From assembly GCF_019219025.1 (NCBI RefSeq), contig NZ_JAHUWN010000019.1, positions 62,001 to 126,000 on the forward strand: a stretch of 64,000 nucleotides of DNA. The letters run 5' to 3'. Made by a program: the position numbers and the translations under genes. The DNA comes from Bacillus sp. sid0103. Its GTDB lineage: Bacteria; Bacillota; Bacilli; Bacillales_B; DSM-18226. The notes beneath the pieces are model-generated. The model was not told where the DNA came from and ran no database searches. It saw nothing but the letters and a program-made list of their open reading frames with translations. This document shows positions 10,203-19,777 of the stretch, one piece after another; positions within the stretch are counted from its first letter, which is position 1; each line of letters opens with the position of its first letter.

Positions 10203-10241
10203 GTTTATTTTTGAGCAGGTTATTGGAAAGGGTGGTGCCGT

Positions 10242-10862
10242 ATGAAAAAAGTTCCATGGATGATCGTTGCTTGTGAATGGATTTGGAGGGCAATCACAGC
10301 AAATTTATGCTGGATTGCCTTTACCGGCTTGGGGTTAGGGATTTTTGGCTTTTTCCCTGCATCTGTTGCCCTGTTTACCCTTGTTCGTAAATGGCTGAGA
10401 AAAGATACAGATGTCCCTGTTTGGAAGACGTTTAAGCAAGTGTATTTCAAAGAATGGAAGCGAAGTAATGGAATAGGCCTTGTTTTTTACAGCATTGGCC
10501 TTTTTCTGTTTATCGATATCAGGATTACAGAGAGCTATATGTCAGGTGTTTTTGCTAGTTTTATTTCGATTATCCTATACATCCTAGTGATTGTTTTAAT
10601 AGTAGCTGTTGGCTATTTCTTTGCCGTCTATGCCCATTACGAGCTTTCCAGTAAGGAATATATCAAACAGTCCTTTCTCATCACCTTAACAGGTTTGCCT
10701 TCAACCATATGGATTGGCGCCGGTTTTTTTGTGATTGGCTACCTGATCCATCAGGTTCCTGGCCTCATCCCGTTTATTTCTGCGGTGGCTCCTGCCTTTT
10801 GGATCATGAGGGTTTGTCTCAGCCGATTTTCCTTTTTAGAGAAAAGAGCACAGCAGTATTAA
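10242..10862 (+). CDS. DUF624 family membrane protein (YesL-like)
   Basis: A 206-residue integral membrane protein with four or five hydrophobic segments (about 10-45, 75-95, 100-135, 150-195). It resembles the YesL/YteU group (DUF624), small proteins repeatedly encoded within carbohydrate ABC-importer and glycosidase operons of Bacilli. Biochemical function is not established; a helper role in sugar uptake is the usual guess. It sits between the GH125 and GH20 genes with 39 bp and 28 bp gaps and a GGAAAGGGTGGTG ribosome site. Its presence supports assigning the operon to oligosaccharide import. Confidence 0.75.
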   Translation: MKKVPWMIVACEWIWRAITANLCWIAFTGLGLGIFGFFPASVALFTLVRKWLRKDTDVPVWKTFKQVYFKEWKRSNGIGLVFYSIGLFLFIDIRITESYMSGVFASFISIILYILVIVLIVAVGYFFAVYAHYELSSKEYIKQSFLITLTGLPSTIWIGAGFFVIGYLIHQVPGLIPFISAVAPAFWIMRVCLSRFSFLEKRAQQY

Positions 10863-10890
10863 CAATATGGAAAATACAGGGGGAAAACAA

Positions 10891-12771
10891 GTGGAACTGT
10901 TCTTAAAGGGAGACACATCTTCAGTAGCAGCTGGTCTTGAGTTTGTTTCAAAACGATTAAATGTTCAACTTTCTACTGATGGTTATCCGATTCAAGTGAA
11001 ACATCAGAAAGGGCCGTTAAGGGTTTTGAATAAAAGCGGACAAGGAGAAATTTCGTTTGAAAAGCCGGTTCACTTTTTCCGGGCGCTCGGATTGTGGCTG
11101 GAGAATTTTCAAAAAAGTAACGAATTCGATTTAACAGAGAATCCACAGTTTAACATGAGTGGTGTGATGCTGGATGCGTCGAGAAATGCGGTTCCCACCG
11201 TTGCTGAAGTAGAGAAGCTTCTCCAGCACATGGCGGTGATGGGATTAGACACCCTGATGCTCTATACGGAGGATACGTATGAGGTGAAGGAATATCCTTA
11301 TTTTGGATATATGCGGGGAAGATATACGTTTGAGGAGTTAAAAGCCTGCGATGAATATGCAGGGAAGCTCGGAATTGAAATGATCCCTTGCATTCAAACA
11401 TTGGGCCACTTACGGGAAGGCCTTAAATGGAATTATGCCTCCGGATTCAAAGACACAGATGATATCTTACTCGTGGATGAGCCCAAAACGTATGAGTTTT
11501 TAGAGAGCTGTCTTAAAGCAGCCTCCGAGCCATTTCGGACCAAACGGATTCATATCGGCATGGACGAGACGTTTCAGCTTGGCTTAGGAAAATATTTAGA
11601 GAAGCATGGTTTTGAACACCATATTGATCTCATGAATCGACATCTGCAAAAGGTGGTCTCCATTACCAATAAGCTGGGTCTAAAACCGATGATTTGGAGC
11701 GATATGTATTTCCCATTGTTTGCCGAAAACAGCCCCTATAAGGATGAAAGCGGCAGCATCCGTCAAAATATTCTTGACGGAATTCCGGATGTGGAGCTTG
11801 TTTATTGGAACTATTACCGGAAAGAACAAGAAGTGTATGAACGAGATTTTCAAAACCATAAGCTTCTCGGCTCCACGCCGATTTTTGCCGGCGGGGCTTG
11901 GACCTGGAATGGACTAGCGCCGAACTATGGCAAGGCGATTGCGACAACAGAAGCCGCACTGGCTGCCTGCAAAAAGGAAGGAATCGGGGAAATCTTTGTC
12001 ACATTGTGGGGGGATAACGGGGCCGAAACGCCGTTTGCAACCGCTTATCCAATTTTACAATTATTTGCCGAGCACACCTACCAGAAGGAAGTGTCCCTTG
12101 AAAAGGTGTCAGAGCGTTTTAAATTTTGCGGTGAGGGACATTTTGCTGATTTTATGAATTTGAAATTATTGGATGAAACCCCTGGTGTTATGGAGGATAA
12201 CATGAATACCTCGATGACGTCGAAAGTGCTGCTCTACCAAGATAGTTTAATAGGTTTATATGATGAGAATGTCCGCGGTCTTTCTTTAGGGGAGCATTAT
12301 CAACAGCTGGCGCCGGTGTTTGATAAAGCCAGACGGGAGAATCCAGCATGGGAAGCCCTTTTTGGTCTATATGGACAACTGGCTATGGTGCTGGCCGACA
12401 AAGCGGAAATCGGCATAAGGATCTTAGAGGCGTATCAGAACAACGATTATGTACAAATGAAATCCATTCTTATTACTTTGGATAAAATCCAAGCGAATGT
12501 TGATCTTTTAAGGCAAAAGCACCGAAGCATCTGGTTTGCAGCGTACAAGCCATTTGGCTGGGAAGTGATCGATATTCGTTACGGCGGTGTCATGACCCGG
12601 ATTGATTCCGTCAAATACCGGATTCAGGAGTGGCTCGAGGGAAGAATTCCCCGGATTGAGGAATTGGAAGAAAAACGATTGCTTCATGATGGGCCATGGG
12701 AAATTGTTGACGGGCTGGTAGGCGGCAATGTCTATCATCGGATCGTCACTGCAGGAAACTTTTCATTGTAA
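10891..12771 (+). CDS. Beta-N-acetylhexosaminidase, GH20 (GcnA/GH20C-like)
   Basis: A GH20 exo-beta-N-acetylglucosaminidase without signal peptide, about 626 residues from the preferred GTG start. The catalytic Asp-Glu pair lies in HIGMDE (D225/E226 from this GTG). A tyrosine-rich cluster, MLYTEDTYEVKEYPYFGYMRG, precedes it as in streptococcal GcnA-type enzymes, which have similar length. GTG at 10891 was chosen because CAGGGGG (10877-10883) is correctly placed for it; an in-frame ATG at 10867 has no ribosome site. The likely job is removal of terminal beta-GlcNAc from imported complex-type glycans. The gene lies between DUF624 and the long GH38 gene in the same operon. Confidence 0.88.
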   Translation: MELFLKGDTSSVAAGLEFVSKRLNVQLSTDGYPIQVKHQKGPLRVLNKSGQGEISFEKPVHFFRALGLWLENFQKSNEFDLTENPQFNMSGVMLDASRNAVPTVAEVEKLLQHMAVMGLDTLMLYTEDTYEVKEYPYFGYMRGRYTFEELKACDEYAGKLGIEMIPCIQTLGHLREGLKWNYASGFKDTDDILLVDEPKTYEFLESCLKAASEPFRTKRIHIGMDETFQLGLGKYLEKHGFEHHIDLMNRHLQKVVSITNKLGLKPMIWSDMYFPLFAENSPYKDESGSIRQNILDGIPDVELVYWNYYRKEQEVYERDFQNHKLLGSTPIFAGGAWTWNGLAPNYGKAIATTEAALAACKKEGIGEIFVTLWGDNGAETPFATAYPILQLFAEHTYQKEVSLEKVSERFKFCGEGHFADFMNLKLLDETPGVMEDNMNTSMTSKVLLYQDSLIGLYDENVRGLSLGEHYQQLAPVFDKARRENPAWEALFGLYGQLAMVLADKAEIGIRILEAYQNNDYVQMKSILITLDKIQANVDLLRQKHRSIWFAAYKPFGWEVIDIRYGGVMTRIDSVKYRIQEWLEGRIPRIEELEEKRLLHDGPWEIVDGLVGGNVYHRIVTAGNFSL

Positions 12772-12796
12772 TAACTAGTCATGATGAGGTGAAAAC

Positions 12797-15700
12797 ATGT
12801 TCTTAACGGAAAGAAAATTTGAAGAGCGCATCAGGGAATTAGAGGGTTACCGGTACCGTGACATCACGGGAATTAAGCAATTTTTCGTCCATGAAGATGA
12901 GGGTGCAATCGGCGCCTATCCACCGGCTGCCTATGATGAACAAAATGTAATGAAAATCGGCGACTACTGGAAAGGCCGCGATCGATATATATGGCTTCAT
13001 GCAGAGATTGATACTCATTTGCCCTATGCCGATCGGCAGATGGTCGGCCTATTCTCGTTTGGAAAAACGGGCGGGGGCAATAATTCCGGCTTTGAATCTC
13101 TTTTATTTGTCAATGGCAAACCCTATCAAGGTGTCGATTCCAACCATGAAGAAGTTCTCTTCGATGATCAAACGGCTAAGGGACCGATCCGCTTGGATTT
13201 CAGACTCTGGTCGGGTCTTGAGGGTGGAGGGATCCCGACAGAAAATGAATTTAAACTGCAAATGGCCGCAATCGGCTGGCTAGATCCCCGTGTAGATAAC
13301 CTCTATTATACGCTGTTAGCCGCTAATGAGGTGTTAAAAGAAACAAGTGAGTCCGACTCAGCCTATACCATTTTGAAGAAGTTGATTTCGGATGCCCTGC
13401 ATTTGATTAATTGGACCGAGCCCGGCAGTCCAGAATTTTATCAGTCCTGTTATGCGGCGGAGGAAAGCCTTACAGAAGCGATTCAGTCCTTCACCAAATC
13501 ATCAGACATCACCATACACACAGTCGGCCATACCCATATTGATGTGGCTTGGCTTTGGCGGTTAAAAAATACAAGGGAGAAGGCCGCTCGTTCCTTTTCA
13601 ACGGTCTTGCATTTAATGAAGCAATTCCCTGAATATTTATTCTTGCAAACACAGCCGCAGCTTTATGACTATATTAAAACCGATTACCCTGAGATTTACG
13701 CTCAAATAAAGGAAAGAGTGGCAGAAGGCAAGTGGGAGGCCGGCGGTGCCATGTGGCTTGAGGCTGACTGTAATATTCCCAGCGGCGAATCGCTTGTCCG
13801 CCAAATCCTTCACGGGAAAAACTATTTTAAAGAAGAGTTTGGCGTCGATTGCCAGTACTTATGGCTTCCGGATGTGTTTGGCTACAGCTGGGCACTGCCG
13901 CAGATCTTAACAAAATCAGGCATCAAAACGATGATGACGACTAAAATCAGCTGGAACCAGTATAACCGGATGCCGCATGATACCTTTTACTGGAAAGGAA
14001 TCGATGGTACGGAGATTTTAACGCATTTTATTACGACGCCAGAGCCATGGAATTCCCCGGACTCTTGGTTCTATACGTATAATGGCTTTATTTCTGCAAA
14101 AACGGTGAATGGCGCTTGGAAAGGCTATCGTGATAAGGAGTTATCCAAAGATTTGCTTCTTTCCTATGGATATGGTGATGGCGGCGGCGGCGTCAACCGG
14201 CATATGCTTGAAATGCGCCGCAGATTTGATTCACTGCCAGGGATGCCGAAGGTGAAAACGTCGACAGCCGGAGAATTTTTTGACAAGCTTCACCAGAATG
14301 TTTCAGAAGCAAATGGCTATATCCATAATTGGGATGGCGAGCTTTACCTGGAGTACCATCGGGGCACCTATACCAGCCAGGCATTTATGAAGCAGATGAA
14401 TCGGAAATTGGAACTTTTATACAGACGGGCCGAATTCCTAACTTCTTGGCTTTCCGAAAATGGCCAATGGATGGGGGATGACGAGCTGAAAAATGGCTGG
14501 AAAATTATTTTGCGCAATCAATTCCATGATATTATTCCTGGCTCCTCCATTCATGAAGTGTACGAGGATGCCAAGGAAGAATACAAGGAAGCGCACCAGT
14601 TAGTCCGAAACCTGGAATCCCGTATCATCCAGCATGGAGTCGAACAGGATGACCGCTCTGTCGTACTATTTAACGCGACCCACCATAAGGGTAAGAAGAA
14701 TGTGGCGGTACCTCAATTTACTGACTTTGCCGGAGGTGTTTGGAAAAACAGCAAGGGAGAAATTTTAACCCATCAAAAACGGGATAACGGCTGGCTCATT
14801 GAGGTCGACACCCTTCCATCCTTTGGTGCCAAGACTTTATATTTTGAGCCGGTGGTAGCCATTCAGGAGACTAAATCAAATTTTATCTATCAAGACCGGA
14901 AATTAGAAACACCGTATTACCATGTTGAATGGAATGAATATGGCCAACTCACGTCGCTGTTTGATAAGGAAGGCAATCGCCAAGTTCTCGCTGAAAATCA
15001 AAAGGGGAATATCCTGCAAATTTTCGAAGATAAGCCGCTTGCCCATGATGCTTGGGATATCGATATCTTTTATCAAGAAAAAATGGAAGAAATCCGTGAT
15101 TTAGTAACATTTGAAGTAGTGGAAAATGGTGAATTGGCGTTTACGCTTCTTGCCAAGTGGACGTATCACCATTCTGCAATTTCTCAGCGGGTCGTATTCT
15201 ATCACAATGACCGCCGCATTGATTTTGAAACAACGGTGGATTGGCATGAAAAGAGAAAATTACTGAAGGCAGCCTTCCCTGTGGATATCCGCGCAACTGA
15301 GGCCACCTATGATATTCAATATGGAAATGTGAAGCGCCCAACCCATTGGAATACAAGTTGGGATTTGGCCAAATTTGAAACGGTCGGCCATCAGTGGGCC
15401 GACCTGTCAGAACCGGACTATGGGGTAAGTTTACTGAACGATTCCAAATATGGCTACGACATTAAAGAAAATACAATGCGGATCACCTTATTAAAATCAG
15501 CGATTCATCCTGATCCACAAGCAGATCAAGGAACACATTCGTTTGTTTATTCGCTTTATCCGCATAAGGGGGAATGGCGAAAAGCGAAGACCGTGGAGAA
15601 AGCGTGGGATTTGAACGACCCTGTTGCCGCTGTCGAAGGGAAATGGGCAAAGGAAGAGTCATTCCTGGAAATGGATTCGGACCATGTTTGGATTGATGCC

Positions 15701-15907
15701 ATTAAGCCAGCTTATGATGGTAACGGTATCATTATCCGCTTGCACGAATATGAAGGACGAAGAGGCAAGGTTTCTCTGGATGTTGCCAGAGGCATCACTT
15801 CATGGGTGGAGACCAATTTGATGGAAGAACCAATCGGAGAAGAATCGGCATCACCTATTGAGGTTGAAATCAAACCGTATGAGATTAAGACTTTTCGAGT
15901 TTTATAG
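12797..15907 (+). CDS. Alpha-mannosidase, GH38, long form, cytoplasmic
   Basis: A 1036-residue class II alpha-mannosidase. An N-terminal ancillary domain of about 235 residues precedes the zinc motif GHTHIDVAW (H245, H247, D249), and the nucleophile is probably D359 in LWLPDVFGYS. This layout matches the longer bacterial GH38 type (as in SpGH38 of Streptococcus pneumoniae) and differs from the shorter paralogue at 6160, so the two enzymes may divide alpha-1,2/1,3 and other linkages. No signal peptide is seen. ATG has the ribosome site GATGAGGTG. It is the last gene of the operon starting at 6160, and an imperfect terminator hairpin follows. Confidence 0.93.
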   Translation: MFLTERKFEERIRELEGYRYRDITGIKQFFVHEDEGAIGAYPPAAYDEQNVMKIGDYWKGRDRYIWLHAEIDTHLPYADRQMVGLFSFGKTGGGNNSGFESLLFVNGKPYQGVDSNHEEVLFDDQTAKGPIRLDFRLWSGLEGGGIPTENEFKLQMAAIGWLDPRVDNLYYTLLAANEVLKETSESDSAYTILKKLISDALHLINWTEPGSPEFYQSCYAAEESLTEAIQSFTKSSDITIHTVGHTHIDVAWLWRLKNTREKAARSFSTVLHLMKQFPEYLFLQTQPQLYDYIKTDYPEIYAQIKERVAEGKWEAGGAMWLEADCNIPSGESLVRQILHGKNYFKEEFGVDCQYLWLPDVFGYSWALPQILTKSGIKTMMTTKISWNQYNRMPHDTFYWKGIDGTEILTHFITTPEPWNSPDSWFYTYNGFISAKTVNGAWKGYRDKELSKDLLLSYGYGDGGGGVNRHMLEMRRRFDSLPGMPKVKTSTAGEFFDKLHQNVSEANGYIHNWDGELYLEYHRGTYTSQAFMKQMNRKLELLYRRAEFLTSWLSENGQWMGDDELKNGWKIILRNQFHDIIPGSSIHEVYEDAKEEYKEAHQLVRNLESRIIQHGVEQDDRSVVLFNATHHKGKKNVAVPQFTDFAGGVWKNSKGEILTHQKRDNGWLIEVDTLPSFGAKTLYFEPVVAIQETKSNFIYQDRKLETPYYHVEWNEYGQLTSLFDKEGNRQVLAENQKGNILQIFEDKPLAHDAWDIDIFYQEKMEEIRDLVTFEVVENGELAFTLLAKWTYHHSAISQRVVFYHNDRRIDFETTVDWHEKRKLLKAAFPVDIRATEATYDIQYGNVKRPTHWNTSWDLAKFETVGHQWADLSEPDYGVSLLNDSKYGYDIKENTMRITLLKSAIHPDPQADQGTHSFVYSLYPHKGEWRKAKTVEKAWDLNDPVAAVEGKWAKEESFLEMDSDHVWIDAIKPAYDGNGIIIRLHEYEGRRGKVSLDVARGITSWVETNLMEEPIGEESASPIEVEIKPYEIKTFRVL

Positions 15908-15917
15908 GACAAAAATG

Positions 15918-15943
15918 AACCGGCTGGATCGCTCCAGTCGGTT
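15918..15943 (+). terminator. Probable terminator after long GH38
   Basis: AACCGGCTGGA pairs with TCCAGTCGGTT around a 4-nt loop, followed by ATTTGAT rather than a pure T-run. It closes the mannosidase operon before the ABC importer. Efficiency is uncertain because the T-tract is poor. Confidence 0.55.
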
Positions 15944-16122
15944 ATTTGATAGGGTAATATTTTGTGGACTTTTTTCGACTCAGTTATTTTCGGCTCATTT
16001 TAACTATGATCCGCAAATCCTGCATTCTCACTTTCACCATTTGTTAAACATAAGTTGTGGTAAATTCTAAGATTTTTGCACTTAATCCCAAATTAGTCAA
16101 CTATAAATAGGGCTCTTTTCGC

Positions 16123-16153
16123 TATAGAATAAGTATATGGAAGTGCTTACATT
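16123..16153 (+). promoter_or_regulatory. Promoter -10 and cre-like site of the glycan importer operon
   Basis: TATAGAAT at 16123-16130 is a likely -10. GGAAGTGCTTACATT at 16139-16153 (complement AATGTAAGCACTTCC) matches the cre half-sites TGTAAGC and CTTNC and lies at the expected transcription start. The rest of 15944-16122 shows no gene. Confidence 0.5.
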
Positions 16154-16173
16154 AAAGCGGGAGGAGGAGAAAT

Positions 16174-17103
16174 ATGAAAAGGATAGTAAACGATCTCTAT
16201 AAAAATCGAGTTTGGCTGCTTATGGTTTTACCAGGAACACTTTGGCTGCTGTTATTTTCGTATTTGCCGATGTTTGGACAAGTATTGGCTTTTAAAAAGT
16301 TCCGGATTCATCCCGATGGTTTTTTTGCCAGCGTCATGAATAGTGAATGGGTTGGCTTTGACAACTTTAAATATTTATTTAGTACGAATGATGCGTGGAT
16401 TATTACAAGAAATACGATCCTTTACAATCTTGTCTTTATTGTATTAGGGCTGGTAACGGCGGTTGCAACAGCCGTCTTGCTTAGTGAGTTAATCAATAAG
16501 AGGCTGTCAAAGGTTTACCAAACTTCTATCTTGTTCCCGCATTTTATTTCTTGGGTTATCGGCAGTTACTTTGTCTTCACTTTCTTAAGTACGGAACACG
16601 GTTTGTTAAATCATATTCTTGGCTGGTTCCATGTTGACCCTGTTTCATGGTATAGCGAGTCGAAATATTGGCCGTTTATTCTCGTGTTTATGAGCATGTG
16701 GAAGGGTGTAGGTTACGGCAGTATCGTTTATTTAGCATCCATCGTCGGGATTGACCGGACGTATTATGAGGCAGCAATGATTGATGGTGCTTCAAAATGG
16801 AAGCAGATTAAACATGTTACCTTGCCAATGCTTAAGCCATTAATGATTATCTTAACCATCATGAATATTGGCCGAATATTCAACTCGGATTTCGGATTGT
16901 TTTATCAAGTGCCAAGAGATTCGGGAGCTCTATATGGAGTTACCAATGTTATTGATACATTCGTATACCGCGGTCTTATGAATCTGGGGGATATTGGTAT
17001 GAGCACGGCAGCAGGTCTATATCAGTCGGCTGTTGGATTTATCCTCGTTATCATTACCAACTACATTGTCCGAAAAGTAGATGAGGAAAGTGCATTGTTT
17101 TAA
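16174..17103 (+). CDS. ABC importer permease, LplB type
   Basis: A 309-residue inner-membrane permease with six predicted transmembrane helices. The EAA loop, EAAMIDGASKWKQIKHVTLP, lies at about 205-224 and is the docking site for the ATPase. The family (LplB/YtcP, CUT1-type) takes up oligosaccharides. It opens a three-gene importer operon (permease, permease, lipoprotein) behind a GGGAGGAGGAG ribosome site. No ATPase gene is found, as usual for this family, which shares an MsmX-type ATPase encoded elsewhere. The pneumococcal NgtP1/NgtP2/NgtS importer of N-glycans is the closest functional parallel; specificity here is inferred from context. Confidence 0.9.
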   Translation: MKRIVNDLYKNRVWLLMVLPGTLWLLLFSYLPMFGQVLAFKKFRIHPDGFFASVMNSEWVGFDNFKYLFSTNDAWIITRNTILYNLVFIVLGLVTAVATAVLLSELINKRLSKVYQTSILFPHFISWVIGSYFVFTFLSTEHGLLNHILGWFHVDPVSWYSESKYWPFILVFMSMWKGVGYGSIVYLASIVGIDRTYYEAAMIDGASKWKQIKHVTLPMLKPLMIILTIMNIGRIFNSDFGLFYQVPRDSGALYGVTNVIDTFVYRGLMNLGDIGMSTAAGLYQSAVGFILVIITNYIVRKVDEESALF

Positions 17104-17151
17104 TGTTCATTTCTTTACGAAGGGAGGAAAAGTCGCCCGGCGGCTAATGAT

Positions 17152-18141
17152 ATGCCAAAACTAGAACAAACCCATTCATCGCTTGCTATTTCAAAAACAG
17201 TAGAAGAAAGTAAAAAGGCTGAGGCTAAGATCCCCAGGAAAAAGTATCGAGATCCTCAACATATGCATCCGGCCGCAAATGCCATTATTAGTGTGCTGCT
17301 TGGAATTCTCGCGTTTACGTGTATCTTTCCTTTTATCTATGTCATTATCATTTCGTTTACAAGTGAGGAAAGTATTGTCAGGAACGGTTTTCAACTGATC
17401 CCGAAGGATTGGAGCATGGATGCTTATCATTATCTATGGAGTATGAAGGAGTCCTTTTTCCGCTCCTATGGTGTCACGATTTTTATTACGATTATCGGTA
17501 CAATGATCAGTGTGTTCATGATTACCTTTTATGCCTACGCGATTTCAAGACCGCAATTTAAGTATCGAAAATTTTTCACGTTCCTGGCCTTCTTTACGAT
17601 GCTTTTCAGCGGCGGGCTAGTGCCGACTTACATCGTTGTCACCCAATTTTTGCATTTGAAAAATTCCATTTGGGCATTGATCCTGCCACTTGCCATGAAT
17701 GCGTTTTACATTATCATCATGAGAACTTTCTTCTTAAAGTCCGTTTCTGAATCGATTTTAGAATCGGCAAGAATAGATGGGGCAAGTGAATGGAGGATCT
17801 TCTTCCAAATCATATTCCCGCTTTCCTTACCGGGGATTGCCACGATTGCCTTGTTTAGTACACTGGGTTATTGGAATGACTGGTTTACAGCCTTGCTTTA
17901 TATTGATAACCCCGATCTGGTGCCGCTTCAAGCTTTACTCATGAAAATAGAGGCCAATCTTGAATTTATGAGAAAAAATATGGATGTTGCGATCATGCAG
18001 AAAGGTTTATTTGATACGATTCCGCAAGAAACGGCCAAAATGGCTATGGTTGTAATCGCCACCTTACCCATTGCAGTCTCCTATCCGTTCTTTCAAAAGT
18101 ACTTTATTAGCGGACTGACGATTGGCGGCGTTAAAGAATAA
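17152..18141 (+). CDS. ABC importer permease, LplC/YtcP type
   Basis: A 329-residue second permease of the importer. A charged cytoplasmic N-terminal extension of about 40 residues precedes six membrane helices. The EAA-type loop SARIDGASEWRIFFQIIFPL lies at about 204-223. It should pair with the product of the preceding gene. The start is somewhat uncertain: the good ribosome site GGGAGG (17122-17127) lies 24 bp before ATG, further than usual, and no in-frame start lies between. The next in-frame Met (17263) has no better site. This spacing may lower translation of this subunit relative to its partner. Confidence 0.88.
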   Translation: MPKLEQTHSSLAISKTVEESKKAEAKIPRKKYRDPQHMHPAANAIISVLLGILAFTCIFPFIYVIIISFTSEESIVRNGFQLIPKDWSMDAYHYLWSMKESFFRSYGVTIFITIIGTMISVFMITFYAYAISRPQFKYRKFFTFLAFFTMLFSGGLVPTYIVVTQFLHLKNSIWALILPLAMNAFYIIIMRTFFLKSVSESILESARIDGASEWRIFFQIIFPLSLPGIATIALFSTLGYWNDWFTALLYIDNPDLVPLQALLMKIEANLEFMRKNMDVAIMQKGLFDTIPQETAKMAMVVIATLPIAVSYPFFQKYFISGLTIGGVKE

Positions 18142-18164
18142 TCAACAGAAAGAGGAGAAGAGGA

Positions 18165-19622
18165 ATGAAGAAAAAGAAGTTAGGCATTATTCTCGCATCC
18201 GTACTGGCAGCTGGAACCCTTCTATCTGCCTGCACCAGCAAAGACAGTGCCACATCAGAAAAAGGCGGTAAAAATGGCGAACCTTATGAAATTAAATGGT
18301 ACACCATTGGAACCCCGCAAAAAGATACTGAGAAAGTCTTTGCAGAAGTCAACAAGTATACAAAGAAAAAAATTAATGCCACAGTGAAAATGACCCAAAT
18401 TGACTGGGGGGATTGGGATCAAAAATCACAAGTGATGATCAATTCAGGGGAACCATTTGATATTATCTTTACCAATGGCACCTCTTACGTTCAAAATGCC
18501 CAAAAAGGTGCATTTGCGTCCATTGACGATATGTTAGGAAAAGAGGGCAAAGAACTTAAAGAGACTCTCAATCCGGCCCTGTTAGAAGGAATTAAGGTCA
18601 ACGGAAAAGTTTATGGCGTTCCTACTAATAAAGAGGCAGCAAGACAATCGGTTTATACATTTAATAAACGCCTAGTAGACAAATACCACTTTGATCTTTC
18701 AAAAGTAAAAACCTTGGAAGATCTTGAACCGATGCTAAAAACCATTAAAGCGAATGAACCTGGCGTAACACCAATGGCTACATTCAAAGCCTATCTGCCA
18801 TACGATTATATCTTTAATAATGAAATGCCATTTGCCTTTGCTATGGAAGGCGATAGAGACCATGTGGTCAATCAATTTGAGTCTGATTTAACAATGAAAA
18901 CATATAAAACAATGCATAAATATTATAAATCTGGATTTCTTAAAGAAGATGCAGCGACAAGTAAAGACAGCTGGCCGATGGATGTAGAAAACTGGTTTGT
19001 CCGCATGGGTGATTCTCAGCCATATGCTGATTTATTGTGGTCCCGCGCGTCTAAGTATGATGTTGTTTCCGTTCCGGCTGAAGATCCGATTACCATTAAT
19101 GATTCTGTATCCGGTTCCATTCAGGCAATCTCAGCCACATCAAAAAATCCTGAGAAAGCAATGGAATTCCTGACACTGCTTAACACAGATCCATATCTGC
19201 GCAACCTTGTTGACAAAGGTATTGAAGGCGTTCATTACGAAAAGAATGAGGATGGAATGATTAAAGACCTTCCAGCACGTATAGATCGTTATAATGTTCC
19301 ATCTTATTCACTTGGAAACTTCTTTGTTTTGGATTTGTATGAAAATGATCCTAAAGATAAATGGGATAAATTCGAAGAGTTTAACAAATCTGCAAAAACA
19401 GCGCCAACACTTGGTTTCCACTTTAACAGTGACCCAGTAAGATCTGAGCTTGCCTCGATTACAAATATTTCAAAAGAATTCTATCCGGCATTGGCAACAG
19501 GTTCTGTTGACCCAGAAGAGTACCTGCCAAAATATAATAAGAAGTTAAAAGAAGCTGGAATTGACAAAGTCTTAAAAGAAATTCAAAAGCAATTTGACGA
19601 ATGGAAGAGCAAGCAAAAATAA
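18165..19622 (+). CDS. Extracellular glycan-binding lipoprotein of ABC importer
   Basis: A 485-residue solute-binding protein of family 1. A lipoprotein signal with lipobox LLSAC puts the lipidated cysteine at residue 23, anchoring it to the outer face of the membrane. The mature protein is rich in aromatic and charged residues suited to oligosaccharide binding. It follows the second permease by 23 bp with an AGAGGAGAAGAGG ribosome site and is followed by a hairpin terminator. By analogy with pneumococcal NgtS it is inferred to capture N-glycans released by the two GH85 enzymes. Confidence 0.9.
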   Translation: MKKKKLGIILASVLAAGTLLSACTSKDSATSEKGGKNGEPYEIKWYTIGTPQKDTEKVFAEVNKYTKKKINATVKMTQIDWGDWDQKSQVMINSGEPFDIIFTNGTSYVQNAQKGAFASIDDMLGKEGKELKETLNPALLEGIKVNGKVYGVPTNKEAARQSVYTFNKRLVDKYHFDLSKVKTLEDLEPMLKTIKANEPGVTPMATFKAYLPYDYIFNNEMPFAFAMEGDRDHVVNQFESDLTMKTYKTMHKYYKSGFLKEDAATSKDSWPMDVENWFVRMGDSQPYADLLWSRASKYDVVSVPAEDPITINDSVSGSIQAISATSKNPEKAMEFLTLLNTDPYLRNLVDKGIEGVHYEKNEDGMIKDLPARIDRYNVPSYSLGNFFVLDLYENDPKDKWDKFEEFNKSAKTAPTLGFHFNSDPVRSELASITNISKEFYPALATGSVDPEEYLPKYNKKLKEAGIDKVLKEIQKQFDEWKSKQK

Positions 19623-19634
19623 TAACAAAAAAGT

Positions 19635-19667
19635 CAAGCTGGGTGGAACATCTCAGCTTGCTTTTAT
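19635..19667 (+). terminator. Terminator after the importer lipoprotein gene
   Basis: CAAGCTGGG pairs with TCTCAGCTTG (one G-T pair), followed by CTTTTATTT. It divides the importer operon from the two-component system genes. Confidence 0.75.
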
Positions 19668-19777
19668 TTCAACTTATTCCGTTGATATCAAAACCATAGA
19701 AACCGTACAGGTGTGTTATGGATTTGTATCCAGTGGTAGACTAGAAAAAACAATAAGTATAATTTGAGGACATCAAA

